From Distichodus sexfasciatus (lineage: Eukaryota; Chordata; Actinopteri; Characiformes; Distichodontidae): 64,000 nucleotides of DNA. Location of the stretch: NCBI GenBank assembly GCA_032718565.1, contig JAVGVS010000020.1, positions 3,876,215-3,940,214 of the forward strand. Direction: 5' to 3'. Every line of letters begins with the position of its first letter. The first letter of the stretch is position 1. This document shows positions 49,811 to 62,531 of this stretch, piece by piece. The notes below the pieces were generated by a model. The model did no database searches. It saw nothing but the letters and a program-made list of their open reading frames with translations, and was not told the origin of the DNA. The translations under genes and the position numbers were made by a program.

Positions 49811-51350
49811 TAAAACCAGTGTGACTCAGGCTGTCTTTGCTATCCATTTACTCCCCTCATAGTGCTTTGGCTAACAGTCATCAATGAGTCCTTCAGAGGT
49901 CACATGACCAGCCAGGGTTAGCAGCCGCCTCATAGATAGCCTTTATTCCTAGTCTAAGGTGGGTCATTCATGAAGGCAGAGCTCGACAGCTCACTGCCGG
50001 CTGTTTGAGAGAGTGTGTGAATGTGTGTGTCGGTGTGTGCGTGTGTATGTGCTTGTACAGTGTCTGTACCTTACTTACTCCCAGTGACCGAGCAAACAGA
50101 CTCTCTCTGTGGACCTACTGTACGCCCGGCCAACGTACACTTTTAATGTACACAAACACTCTCTCTCACCCATGCACACACACTCTTTTGCACATACACA
50201 CAATGTAAGTCCATACGAGCATCCACAGTCTATGCTGGTGTTAAATTAGCACGCTGTGATGCCAAACATAAATATGACCCTGTGATTGATCAGGGCCACA
50301 CCTCGCTCAGGCTTGTTTGTGCAAAGGTCGTCTCTTATCTCTGAGTGTCCTGGATAGATTGTACACAAAATCTAGTGCCCACACACTCATCCCAGGAGGG
50401 AAAGTGGGTCACACACAGATACAGACACACACACACACATTCATTCACCTGACCTCACTAGTGCTTAGAGATATTTTGCATAGACGCCTCACGTCTCACA
50501 TTTGATAACATCCCATATAGTGTAGTCGCTGTTAAATAAGTAATTTCTTTTAAATGTTCAAGCCTAAAAATATGGATGTAGTCATGCAGTGGTCTGAGTG
50601 ACTAAAACACTGTGTTAGTGTCCATAAATTTAAATCCCTGGAGAACCTAAAAAAACCCAGTGTTGGGCCCTTGAGGAAGCCCCTTAACCCCAAGTTGCTC
50701 CAGGAAGACTGTAAATGGAAGTTGCTCTGGATGAGGGCCTCTGCTAAATGCCATAAATGTAAAAAGTATGTAAAATATTTAGGAAAGTTCACCATGCTAC
50801 TGTTTTGGGTTAAGGTAATCATGCTGGAGAGCACACTGACCTGTAAATGTTAGGACTGAAACTCACACAGATCTCACGCAGTATTTAACTCAATATAGGA
50901 AGTTACATAAGCTCCTGTAATTCACTTAACCCACTGAAAAACCTAAACAGACCGGTACTGTTTTAAAATGTTGTCTGTGTTTACTCTTGACTATGCAAAA
51001 CACCTCTGAGATGTCTGAGATTATAGCACTTGCGCCCATCTGGTTAGAAAGAATGGACAGCATACTCTCATGATAGCAATTGTTAAAAAATTACATCACA
51101 ACTTTTGAATAGCTACAAATGATTAAGGTTAAGTGGGAGCTAGAAGACATACTGCTACTGTGTATGAAAAAGGTACTTCTGTATTTTTGGAAAATTTCGA
51201 CCAAAATACTTTTACTGTTGTATTGAGAACAAAGTAATTATCCTCACCTTAGAGGTGTTGCTACAATAACGTGTGACAATTATCACAAACAAAAATATTA
51301 TGAATATATACTATATATACTAAATATACTAACTTTCTTAGAACAATCTA
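49811..51350. other. Intergenic, mostly unique
   Basis: TG/CA repeats (50020-50050, 50160-50205, 50405-50440) and a family-2 SINE (50580-50775) within otherwise unique AT-rich DNA. No gene recognised. Confidence 0.7.
50580..50775 (+). repeat. tRNA-derived SINE, family 2 (worn)
   Basis: GTCATGCAGTGGTCTGAGTGAC, TTGGGCCCTTGAGGAAGCCC, TTAACCCCAAGTTGCTCCAGG and the tail GCTCTGGATGAGGGCCTCTGC. The B box is decayed. Confidence 0.7.
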
Positions 51351-51354
51351 TCCA

Positions 51355-51655
51355 TTCATTCATTATCCGAACCGCTTAATCCCAACTGGGGTTGCGGGAA
51401 CCAGAGCCTATCCCGGGAACTTACGGGAGCAAGGCAAGGACCAACCCTGAGCAGCACCAACACACCGTGGAGCACACACACTCACACAACCAAACGCCCA
51501 CCTTACAGGGCCAATTTAGAGTCACAAATTAACCTATATTGCATGCCTTTGGACTGTTGGAGGAAATGGGAGCACCCACGCAAACATGGGGAGAGCATGC
51601 AAACTCCACACAGAAATGCCCCACAGCCGTCCCCGGGATTCAAACCCAGGACCTT
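51355..51655. repeat. Teleost interspersed repeat (copy 2)
   Basis: ATTATCCGAACCGCTTAATCCC, CGGGAACCAGAGCCTATCCC, GCCTTTGGACTGTTGGAGG, GGGGAGAGCATGCAAACTCC and GGGATTCAAACCCAGGACC: a very common fish repeat, here nearly complete at its 3' side. Related to 12686-12850. Confidence 0.75.
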
Positions 51656-52912
51656 CTTTTCTTAGAACAAATTTAAGAAAAAAGCTAATTTATTAAATTA
51701 ATTAATTAGTTAAATTTGGTTGAATGAGGTCCATTGTTCTCAGACTAAACCTTGAATCTGGTCTTAGGTCAGGTTGAAGTGGTTTACACATGTGAGTATC
51801 TGGGCTTCATTTAGCCAGTTTGAGGTCTTTGAGACATGTTTCTTTCTCTCTCTCCTTCATTCTAGCCCACACCTTAATATATCTGAGCCACAAGACCATT
51901 CCACAGGGACTCCGGAGCGGAAATGAAAGTCAGAAATTTAAAACCAGATAGCGCTCTGCTTCATAGCTGTGGATACTGTGACATTTAAAATCTACAGCAT
52001 TTGGCTGATGCTCTTATCTAGAGCGATGTGCATAAGAGCTTTATACTTCCACTTAGAAAACATGTAAACCTGGAGTTACAAGTCAACTAAGAGCCTGTTT
52101 ACACCAATGCGGATATTTTTTTTAATGCATATATTTTTTAAAATACGCTTGGGACTTTTGTTTAGTCACCTGAAATGCATATTTTTAAAAATGCCCTCCA
52201 AATTAAAGATTTTCAAAACACTGGATTCTGTGGATACGTGTAAATGAAAGGACCAAACATAAAAAATGTGTTTATAAAAATATCTGCATACGTGTAAACA
52301 GGCCTTTTTTCAAACCGAACACTGTGTAAACGCAATAAACGTTAAAATATATGCGTTTATTAAAATATCCGGCGCTAGGCCCAGACCCTAAGTTGAAAAC
52401 ATCAATAACAGAGTAGCTGTTTTTTACAGAGCAAAGTAATTCAATTCAGTTCCATAATTCAAGTCCACAATTACCAGATGAAGTCAGTTCATTTGAGACC
52501 ATAGTGGCTACACTAGTCATCAGATCTCTAGAATGAATCGAGAGCCATTTCTACAAACAATTTATGCAAACCATTGTTCATAAATGTCATCAGGGTCGAG
52601 ACGGACCCAGAATAAAATGAAAAAAGATGGAACTATGCTTCAGGCTTCAGGCTTTACTAGGTAGATGTCAGTTTTGTGTTTACTTATTTCTATCATTTAT
52701 CATCTCTGTCTTATATGTAGTTTTTTTTGGGGGGGGAAACTAAGTACATGTACTGTCTGTCTGTCAGAGTCTCTCTTTCTTTTTCTCCCTGAGTTTCTCC
52801 TGTCTGTCAACGGCCTTGGATAAGGCTGGTCTCATATCTGAAGGTAGACGGGTGTCTCTATGCCAACGTGGAGTGTGGGAGCAGTAAACAAGTTAGCTGC
52901 CAGGTAAGCTTT

Positions 52913-52952
<40 letters not shown>

Positions 52953-53840
52953 GCCCACCATGACCCTGTATTGTGAAACTGACCTACATTTACCCTATCA
53001 GCACTGAAAGAGAGAGAGCGAGAGAAAGTGGACAGGTGAGCTGCTGTGATGTGGACAGATGGCCTCATGACCACTCCCCTTGTCCAAAGCCTTAATATTC
53101 ACAATACCAGCACAAAATACAGTTTAAATTTATCTTAAGGCATGCTGGATAGCAAAACAATCATGGAATGGTTTAGACTTTGACACAAATTCATCCATGA
53201 AAGGGTTAAAGTCTGGCCTGCTTTGAGCCATTTTTAAAATAATTGTGTGTCAAACAAAATGACCACATTGGCATATAATTTCTTATTTAAAAACCATGAT
53301 TGGAATAACATACATTACAGGCTGAACAATCTAAAGTATAACTTTAGGCAAATCTGAAAGAGTGATAAGTTCCATAATTAATGTTTTAGATTGATGAGGC
53401 AGAGCACTGCTTTAACTGGACGTTGCTTTACCCTGGAGCAGAAATGTGGGATATGAATCAGACGCTTTCACACATGCTCAAAACCATTATGTACCGTACA
53501 GGCATTAGGTTTCAGTTTAATGTCAGTATCTCATATGCAGCTCTGCACTCTGCCATTTTCTACACAATCCAGCATTGTCTGGTCCCTCTCTGTTTCGGCT
53601 ATCTCATTAGCTGCGGTCAGTCAGGTTTCTGCCACAATACATGGCAATAAAACGTCCCAGGAATATTATGAGGTGCTGGTGGGATTGCTAATGTACAATA
53701 CATACCATATAAACTGTACCCCAGCAAGTAAAATGATTTTACATTTAGGAATATACAGTATGTTGCAAAACATTCACTATGTACTTAAAAGACAATTACG
53801 CAAGTTCTGCAAGCAACTCTGGTTTAAACCGGCTTTAGTT
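51656..53840. other. Intergenic
   Basis: A SINE/LINE tail (51990-52040), a MITE (52091-52304), a (TC)n run (52914-52948) and unique AT-rich DNA. No coding feature supported. Confidence 0.65.
52091..52304. mobile_element. Small MITE with GCCTGTTTACAC ends
   Basis: The left end is GAGCCTGTTTACACC and the right end CGTGTAAACAGGCC, which are inverted repeats. The 214-bp interior is AT-rich and non-coding. The flanking TAA on the left is not clearly matched on the right, so the target site is uncertain. Confidence 0.6.
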
Positions 53841-54110
53841 TAATGTGAATTGGGAAAGCACACCTCCAGAAAGATTTCCTGTAAACGAATCTCCCATCCA
53901 CATCCCCCTCAAACAACTCAATGTAAGCAGTGTGCAAACATTATCAAACCAGCATCTCTCGCGAAATCTAATCAAAGCAAAGCTCAGAATGCCATCAGAC
54001 GTCCCTCCCAGCGCTCTGACCCTGTTTGGAAGCTGCAGGTCGGGCCGTTATGCCGCAAGTGTTTGTTCACATCCTGACCGCCGGGCCTGTTTCGGATGGG
54101 ACTAAATAGT
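53840..54110. promoter_or_regulatory. Candidate conserved non-coding block, downstream flank
   Basis: Unique and CpG-retaining, including AATCTAATCAAAGCAAAGC with a TCF/LEF-type ATCAAAG word. Overlapping short frames in three phases show no domain. Regulatory role is inferred. Confidence 0.25.
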
Positions 54111-57100
54111 GCACATTCCAGCAGCCAATAAACATGAGCAGTGGTGTTCACTGACCAAACCCTAAAGGCAGGAACAGAAGTGCAGGGTCCACAGCTGGGA
54201 AAAGTACGGATGTCCACATCACAATCAGTATCTGTCCTGCAGGCACAAAATAAAGACTTTATGCTGATCCAGCACTGAGTGCTGATCTGTTTTAATGTCA
54301 TTAGAAGTGAACGACCTCTTCGTTTTTTACAAATAGTGTTGGATTTTCAAACTTTTTGTGTGTAGTGTAAAGGTAATGCCTTGTTCATGCTACCTGATTT
54401 TAGGGCTGTTTTTGAGTCACCAACAGATTGACGACAAAAACTCTTCATCTGGCGCAACTCCACATTCGAACAGTGGTCAACAATTGCTGTGGGTGAACAC
54501 AACACAACACACAAGACATGATTAAATACATTTGCTATCCTGTCTGGTTCTCTAAAAAATTTTGGCTAGTTGCTATTTGCTAGTGTTAGTGTGGCACAAT
54601 GGCTCCAACATTTACTCATGACAGTGTGTTTAGATTATGTATCATTATCGGTTGTTCTGTTGACTGAAGCAATAATGTCTTTTTCAAAGAATGTTATGAT
54701 GGAAATATCTTCATCCCTCCCTATGTTCCAAAAGTATAAATGACTCAGTCAATGACACATGACTGATTTCTACATTACACATCTCCCTAGTGTTATATCA
54801 CTCCTTTCAACACCCCTGCACACACACACACCACAAAACATTAGATCCAGGTGTCCAACATCTGGAACCACCTCTAATCCTGAAACAGGGTTGTGTTCAG
54901 ACTCCAGTCTCCTTCACTCCTCAACTTTTCCACTTCATCCTTCTTTCTCCTATTCCGCATCAACTGACATCTTTCCCTACCCAGAGTAGACACTGGCCTC
55001 CTTACTCACACTTTTTGAGGTTTATCACACCTTTGGTCGACATGCTTTCTCATACAAAACTCAGCTGTAAGCGATTTCACAACCGTCTGTACTCCCACTT
55101 CCATCTGCAAGCCAACAGATGTTTGACAAATGGAAAATAATGATCGTCTCTTAACTATGAACTGCGAAATCAGACTTATCATTCGTTCTGAGGGCCTGTG
55201 ACATAATAGCTGGAGCCGAAACACTTTTATATGTAAGTACTTAAAATATAGATCTAGGTATGTCTTACCTTGTGCTGCAAATAAACTCTGATCTACACGT
55301 GAGCTGTATACATTTTATTATTCAGTATATACTTAAAATTAAAATATATGTAAGTTCAAAATTAACAACAGATTGAGGTAAAGCAAACTTACAAGAAACT
55401 AAATCTAAAGAACAAATAAATATATAAATGTATTTCTTGACAAGATATTTATACTATTATAAAAAGTATATGCACATTGTGCAGTGGAGTGACTCAGTGA
55501 GCAGTGAGTTTTTAGACTCCTGGGTCAAATCGCAGACCCGCCCAGACGTGGTGCGTGAAAAATGAAACGCTTCCCTGGGCCCCGGCTGAGACGATTGTTT
55601 GAGGGTTTTATTTTGGTCAGCCTACGCGGGAGGAAGGAAGCGAGCCCCGGCCGGGTTGGATAGCGGGAGAAGGGCGACGCAGATAGAGACACAGGCCTTT
55701 GTTTAAGGGTGAGTGCATTGTGGCCCCCGTCGTCGACCCATCCTGTTTATGGATACAGTGATATGACCGACCTGAGACAATTATTCCATGCACTAATTGG
55801 CCTTGATGGGCTCTCTCTCTCACACACACACGTACAAGCACAAAAACACACACACCAACACATCTTGTTCATGTTTTCTCCTTTCTTCAGGTCCATGCAT
55901 TCCTCTTACTGTTCCTAACGGATGTCAGCTTAGTGTGTTTGGTTTTTTTGTGTGTTTTTGACTTTGCCAGATTATTTTCATTGTCCCCCTATTCTGCCAT
56001 GCCGCAAGTGTTTGGGTGTTTATGGGACAATTGTGCCTTGTGGGTTTCCTCACTTTGACCAGAACTCATCTGGGCTTTTGGTCGCAGTATCCCACACTCT
56101 GGTCAGGACCAGACCCTGCACTGTACACTCCTTATTCAGATTGTGACTGAGTTAGGAGGACAAAAACACATCATGGAACATTCTCCTGGAATCAGAACCC
56201 TCTGCTTTATTGTTATATTTATTGAGATGATACTAAGCCATAAAAGTCTGAGCCTTGTGGGAATAGTGAGTCAGGACAAAGGCAGATAGAAGTGACCTAT
56301 TTGTTGATGACTAATTCTGAAACTACTGACAAAGTTTTACCCATTCTCTCTAGAGATTCTCGGATTCTGTATGAACTCCACTGCATTATCATTACCTGTT
56401 GACTAAATTATTCAGTATTATTTATACTTTTGAGGATAGGTTCAAAGTTTAAAATAATGTCTGTGATTAGCTTTTAACAAGCTGGTGCTGGGGAGCATCC
56501 ACATGAATCTTGGGTAGTTTTATTAAATGATTGGCAAAACAATTACTTAATCAGCCAGAGGGGCACTTGGTAGGTGAAATTCATGATTGGGTGAGTGGTA
56601 AAAAAGGTAAAAAAGAGAAATAAATGAAAAGGGACAAAAAGACAAAAAGGGATAATGTAGGTTAATTGGATTAAAGGGTCACGATGATGTCATAGAGTGC
56701 AAACATTGCCCCTTAAAGTATTAAAGAAAAACATTAGCACAGGTTGTGGCATCATCTGATGGGATCGATTAAAAAGAGGGATGGGCTGTCAACAAGAAAA
56801 GTAACTGCACACTGCTCCTCAATGAACTTAACATCTAAAACCAAGAACGATGTCTCAAGGAGGAAGATAAATGCCAAAATGCACAGAAAATGAATAAGAA
56901 ATAATGAGGAGAACACAGAATTATCAATATCAGTAATTAGAATAATGCTGATAATGCTGTCTTTAATATTATCAGTTATTACCAAGACAGCTGTGGTTCA
57001 CAGTTCACAGATTGTTTGCAGGAGAAAATAGGACTTAAATGTGAATTACTCTGATACTCAAAGTTTACTGCTCTCACACTGCTAAAAATACTTTTATAAA

Positions 57101-58010
57101 CTAAAACATGGGCCATTTCACTCCTATTGAAATAGTGTCCACACTACTAGTATGTTTATATTATTTTACTCACTACATAAAGTCTACTTGGATGATATAA
57201 TTGAACTTTAAGTTTGCTTAATAAAATGAACTATAATTTTAATGTGAGGGAGGTAGGGATAAGACGTTGACTTTTGACTGACAATCTATTAGCTGTCAAG
57301 TGAGTAACTGGCAGTTAAGAAATCACTGGCTGATTAATCATGAAAGACAATAAAAGTCAAATGAAAAATTGGTCAAAATAATGCTTTTTGAAAATGTCTT
57401 GCATATGCCTGTGTTTAGGAAAAATGTCAAATTGACCCAGTATTTACCCCAAATCCACAGGCAACCATGACTATGTTCCTGTCCACTCGCCAAGAATCGG
57501 TTAGCTTCACAACCATGTGCACCTCCACCCCACACTGTCAATCATTAGCAGGCAGAGAGATGAGAACAGTCTGAGTAATGCACAATACCCGTTTAAGACA
57601 CCTCTAAAACACTGAGTCACTCCACTCCTCAACGGATGAATCATGTGTGAACGGCCCGGGCAGCTTTTCACAATAACAGATTCATGGCAAAACAAAAGAG
57701 GTAGCAAAAAAGTAACAATATTGATAAACTATTTGTAAATCGATTTTTACTTTTTGATGGTATTAGCATGAGACATACAGCCAATTATAAAACATTAAAA
57801 TAACAATCAAATCTGTACAGTCAAGTGTATTATTGTATGCAGCTGAGCTGTTTTATCAGTGTTTAACTAATGTTTGCCTAAATATATTTTTATAATTACA
57901 ATCAAAATGACTATAAAAATTTAAACAGTTCTAGGGTTTAGTGTTTTCAGTCACACTGTGTGACTAATGAACTGTATTTCGTTAAAATGGGGAAAGTACA
58001 CCTCCTCAGA
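54111..58010. other. Intergenic
   Basis: Mostly unique AT-rich sequence with no recognisable gene. A CpG-retaining block at 55540-55800 is noted separately; a short CA run lies at 55821-55853. Confidence 0.65.
55540..55800. promoter_or_regulatory. Candidate conserved non-coding block, downstream flank
   Basis: GC-rich unique sequence with many CpGs, passing into homeodomain-like ACAATTATTCC and ACTAATTGGCC words. It contrasts with AT-rich DNA on both sides. No credible coding frame. Confidence 0.3.
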
Positions 58011-58021
58011 TCTGCATATGA

Positions 58022-58058
<37 letters not shown>

Positions 58059-60140
58059 CTTGTCTTCCTGTCTTTGTGACGTCCTTCCATGTGATAATCC
58101 CAATAGCCCATAATGACTAGATGTAAATAACTTCAGTTACCAAAAGCAAATCTCTTTTAGTTTTTCAAATAAAACTGGCAACTTTTCTATAAAAATATTT
58201 TTTCCATAATGATGACCAGTCCTCACATACACAAATGTCCTTATATATTCATGAAAATATAAGAGTCAGGGAGAGCCAGGTCCTCACAAACCCCCAAAAT
58301 ACATGCACATACACAAACACACATTCAATGACAAACTTAAATCATGATGTGCTTATAATGAAACTATTAAGTACAGAACATTCAGAATCATGAACTGGCA
58401 GGTTGTTATGATCTGCAAAATGTCCTCTTTCTGGTTCCAGCTTTGTGTGTGTGTGTGTGTGCTTGTGGTTAATTGCTTGTATATGTACTGGTGAGAGAGC
58501 TACAAAATGTCCTCAGGTCAAAATACAAACGGCAAGCCTCTCCACACACACACACATCCAGTAAAAAAGGGGTTACATTAAAATCAATAAAAAAGAGCTT
58601 AAAATAAAAGCAATATGACACCAAGTTTTCCACATGGTTACAGTCGATACAGTGTAGATCTGTCCAGAAGTCCAGGCTAAATATCTGGCTTATCTGGCTT
58701 GCTTGGCATCACAGTTCATTATTAAAGATGGGTCCGATCTGATATGGGGATCGAATATTGGTCCGATCAGCATTAGGCTGATATATGGAGCCGATCAGTA
58801 AATACACACACACAAATGCATCGGAAGTGACACTAACTGGTTTATTTTCATCCGCACTAATTCATACATATTGATATGATAATATGCAGAACAAGAAATG
58901 CACCACACTACAACCCCAAAAGGAAATCACACAATTATACTGTTTAATTTCCTTAACACCACCAGCTCTCACTCGCAGTCTCTGTGTTCCTGATCAATTT
59001 AACAGGTTTAGGGAGCATCCCAAAATTTTAACTGAATAATTTTTGGGATGTTATTTTATTAATAAATAGTTTAGCATATACAAGACTCAAAATTCTTTAA
59101 AATTTTAAACACAGTTTTGTCATTTTGAGGCACTCCCTAAGCCTGTGGTGCTAAAGCGCTATGGAAATTAAACAGTACATTGCATGTTTTGCTTTTGGGG
59201 TTGTTGTGTGTTGCGTTGCTTAGGGACCATCACAAAATTACAGAACTGTGTTTATACTAATAATTTTTGAGATGCCTTTTATATAATAAATAATTTAGCA
59301 TAAACATATGGGTGTGTAATTATTACATTATTTAGTTAGGAAAACAGTATTTAAGTCAAGCTTTTCATTAAGCATGACAGAATAATCTCAGTCATGTATT
59401 CAGACATTTTAAAAGCATTATTTTCTGTTTTAAAAAGCCTCAGAGACTGTATTGGATTTGTATCAGTATCAGCAGATACTCAAATGTACTATATCGGTAT
59501 CGGTATTGGACAAAATACCTTGTCCAACACAAAGTCACACCTGCCTGTACACTGGAACTTAGACCCGGAAAGTGAGTAAAGAGCTGTAAACACCAGTCCA
59601 GTCCCTCTGATCTTATTTGATTTTCCCTTTTATAGTCCCAGATATATGCGTCATTTACAACACTATAATTCAGTAATAATTTTAATTGTATCAGATATTG
59701 GTATCATAAGCTTTAAAGGCACTGGCAAACTCTTTAAATAGCTGGTTTAACATTATACTGATAAAGAGTGACTGTAACGCCGCACCCCTTGTTTTCTTTT
59801 CTTTAGTAAAACAATACCTGAACAATACCTCTCTCTTTTTCCTCTCTCTGTTTCTCTGCTTGGCTGAGATCTAATCAATCATAAGACCAGTTGAGCTCCT
59901 CGGGGAAGAGTTGTACACTCAGGGCCAGAGGGGAAACGACATATAAAGACATTTCATTAACCCGATCAGCACTTATTACATTACACACAGACTGACGTCA
60001 GTCCTCAGTTAGCACAGCTCTGGAAACTGGGTTTACTGTCCTTCGAACACACAGAAGCATGACTTGAATTGGAAAAGGTTCACAAATTTGTTGTGGTAAT
60101 TATTTTCATTTGCCTGCTAACATTTGACCTGGAGTCTGTC
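58011..60140. other. Intergenic, repeats
   Basis: A (CA)n run (58024-58057), a reverse copy of the GTGAGGAC repeat (58060-58320), CA/TG tracts (58443-58461, 58542-58557) and an hAT-like element (58728-59520). No gene recognised. Confidence 0.65.
58728..59520. mobile_element. hAT-like non-autonomous element
   Basis: It begins GGGTCCGATCTGATATGGGG and GGTCCGATCAGCATTAGG, and ends TATCGGTATCGGTATTGGAC, the signature of fish 'gatccgatatcgg' hAT repeats. The interior is AT-rich, with two mutually similar stretches (about 58905-59100 and 59130-59340, partly inverted: CACCACAGGCTTAGGG-like). Confidence 0.6.
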
Positions 60141-60145
60141 TCAAT

Positions 60146-60332
60146 GGGGCAGTTAGTGGCATAACGGTTAGCGAGTTGGCCCAGTGATCGGAAGGTCCCG
60201 GACCGGTAAAGGTACCGGTACCACTGAGGTACATCAGCTGCACATCACCTGCCCACTGCGCCTTCTCGGAAGGGTCAAATGCAGGTCTCATTTCGTTGTG
60301 GTGTGTTCGTAATGACAAAAAATCACTCACTT
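60146..60332 (+). repeat. tRNA-derived SINE, family 1
   Basis: GGGGCAGTTAGTGGCATAACGG, GAGTTGGCCCAGTGATCGG, CCGGACCGGTAAAGGTACC, CCTTCTCGGAAGGGTCAAATGC and TTCGTAATGACAAAAAATCAC. The B box is shortened. Confidence 0.85.
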
Positions 60333-61407
60333 AAATGGCTATTTGAAAAAATTCAGTAGTTCAAATCTTCAGTTCAGCCTTTAAAATAGCATAGAGGCTT
60401 CCTAATGGAGCTTTTAAAGTTGTAACAGAGCTTCCTGAGTTCACAACACAGCACGCAAACATCGACAGATTATTTTTTGCTGGTATAACACACACACACA
60501 CACGTCACTTAAAAGCAGGATAGGCCTATTGTGTTGTTTAAAAATATGAAAAAATTAAAATGATAAAGCATTCAATGAAAAATAAAGACAAAAAAAGTGT
60601 ATGTATTATAGCATAATAGTTAAGATAAGATCCCTTATAATTCTCTCTCTCGCCCGCTCTCTCTCTCTCTAACACACACGTGCCTCAGTTATTCTACCGT
60701 CTATTTGCTTTTTGCATGAATCATTATCACAAGACAACATTCTCAAACAGATACCTCTACACACACACACACAAACTTGTACAACTATCTATGTGGGGAC
60801 TGCCACGTAGACTCCCATAATGACTAGATGTACTGTATATAATTCTTCAGCTAATCCATAAAGTCATTTTTCCTCATGGGGACTGCTCAACTGTCCTCAC
60901 AAAAACAATGAACAGAAATGATTTTAGGGGACAACAAGGCTCAAAAAGGTCCCCACAGTGCATAAAAAACATGGTACATACAAACACCAACACACACACA
61001 CATAAGCAGACTAAGAGCAGGTATTATGACAAATACATATATATGAAGATGAGTGTGTCACCTGTAGTAGTGGTCGGGAACACAGTGGAGCTGGATGGGT
61101 GTGTGTGTGCGTGTGATGTGGTCAGTGGGCTTTGCATGTCAGTGTTGTGGCTTAGGGGCCTGATGCTAAAACAATATGGCTCAGGCTTGGGAAAGCTGAC
61201 ACTTCCCACCTCACACCTTTGAAGTGCCTAATCGCTGGGCTGGACCGATCCCATGCTCGGACATGAGCGGAGGTAACACGGGGGGACACACCAAGCCGGG
61301 AACCCTACCCGGCCTACACACTGATGTACTGTGACCTGAACTGACCTGCTGTTTTGAAGAATACTGATGGAGGAAAGAGAATGAGAGGATGAGAAACAGA
61401 AAAGGGG

Positions 61408-61471
<64 letters not shown>

Positions 61472-62500
61472 AAGAAGAAAAAGAAGAACAAGAATGCAGA
61501 GAGGGAGAAAGAGAGAGACAGAGAAAAAGACAAAGAAAGAAAGAAAGAAAGAAAGAAAGACAAAGGGAAAGGAGAGAGAGAGAGAGGGAGAGAATGCCGA
61601 TGGAGAGAGAAAGAAATACAGACAGATAAAGACAAATAAAAGAAGGCAGAGACAGGAGATGTTCAGACAGAAAGAACAGGGAAGTGGGCAATGAAGCGTG
61701 TGAGACAGTTATTCAGCTAAAGAAATAATAACACAATGACTACAGTATTAATAGACCAAATGAATATCTACGTTTGCCGTTTATGGTGCAGTAGCTCATT
61801 AGAGCTGTCCAGACAGTTGTGAGAAATCCAGGCTAAATATAACTGGCTCTTATCTGGCTTGCTAGGTTTCTCCCTCCATTATCAGTTCCTAAAAATGAAA
61901 AATGATATTTTGGAGGTCATGTAGGAGCAACATGAAGTCACTGCAGACCATATGCCCTGCTCCAGAGACCCACAGCCATGAGAGTGACTCCACACTTAGC
62001 GAAACAACCTTGTGTTTATTCCCCTGACCTTCACTCTGGTGCTGGTTTCATGAGGTTGGTCTGTATGTTGCTGATGACACAACGTGGCTTGGGCTTGTGA
62101 TGTTTAGTTTGAACCTGATTAGTTGTTAGCTTTATCCTCGTCACTGCTGAGTCATAACCTTCTTGCTTTTACAAAGCTCCAGACCTATTTGTGCAGCTCA
62201 AAGGCAAACTTGTCTATAGGGGCCTTGGAATCTTTTCTTTTAATGTCCGAGACTAAGGTGGTTTTTTTTTTTCTTGCTAGAAATGCACTTTGACCCAGTT
62301 AGATTTGTTTCATGACTAACCCCCCCCCATGACAAATAGATTGTGTCACGGCATTGTGCTGTGCTGACACTTTTGGTCGAGCAGTACTCATGTTGATGTG
62401 CCAAATTAACCAAAATAAATAATCAATAAATAAGTACAACAGTACACTGACACAAAAATTTGACAACAGTACAGCAAACAACAACAACAATAATAATAAT
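60333..62500. other. Intergenic, repeats
   Basis: CA runs (60486-60503, 60760-60773), a copy of the GTGAGGAC repeat (60755-60960), a GA-rich tract (61378-61690) and unique sequence. No gene recognised. Confidence 0.65.
61378..61690. repeat. GA-rich purine tract
   Basis: About 310 bp dominated by A/G on the + strand, with a pure (GA)n core at 61409-61467 and (AAAG)n at 61533-61560. Frames across it are composition artefacts. Confidence 0.9.
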
Positions 62501-62531
62501 AACTAGAGAGGTACATTTTCTGAAGAAAATG

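Noticed and set aside
53423..54105. Short overlapping frames that might be a gene
   Set aside because: Three overlapping frames in different phases, none with a domain or splice sites; more like a non-coding unique block.
61228..61694. Open frames across the GA tract
   Set aside because: Same composition artefact, no recognisable protein.
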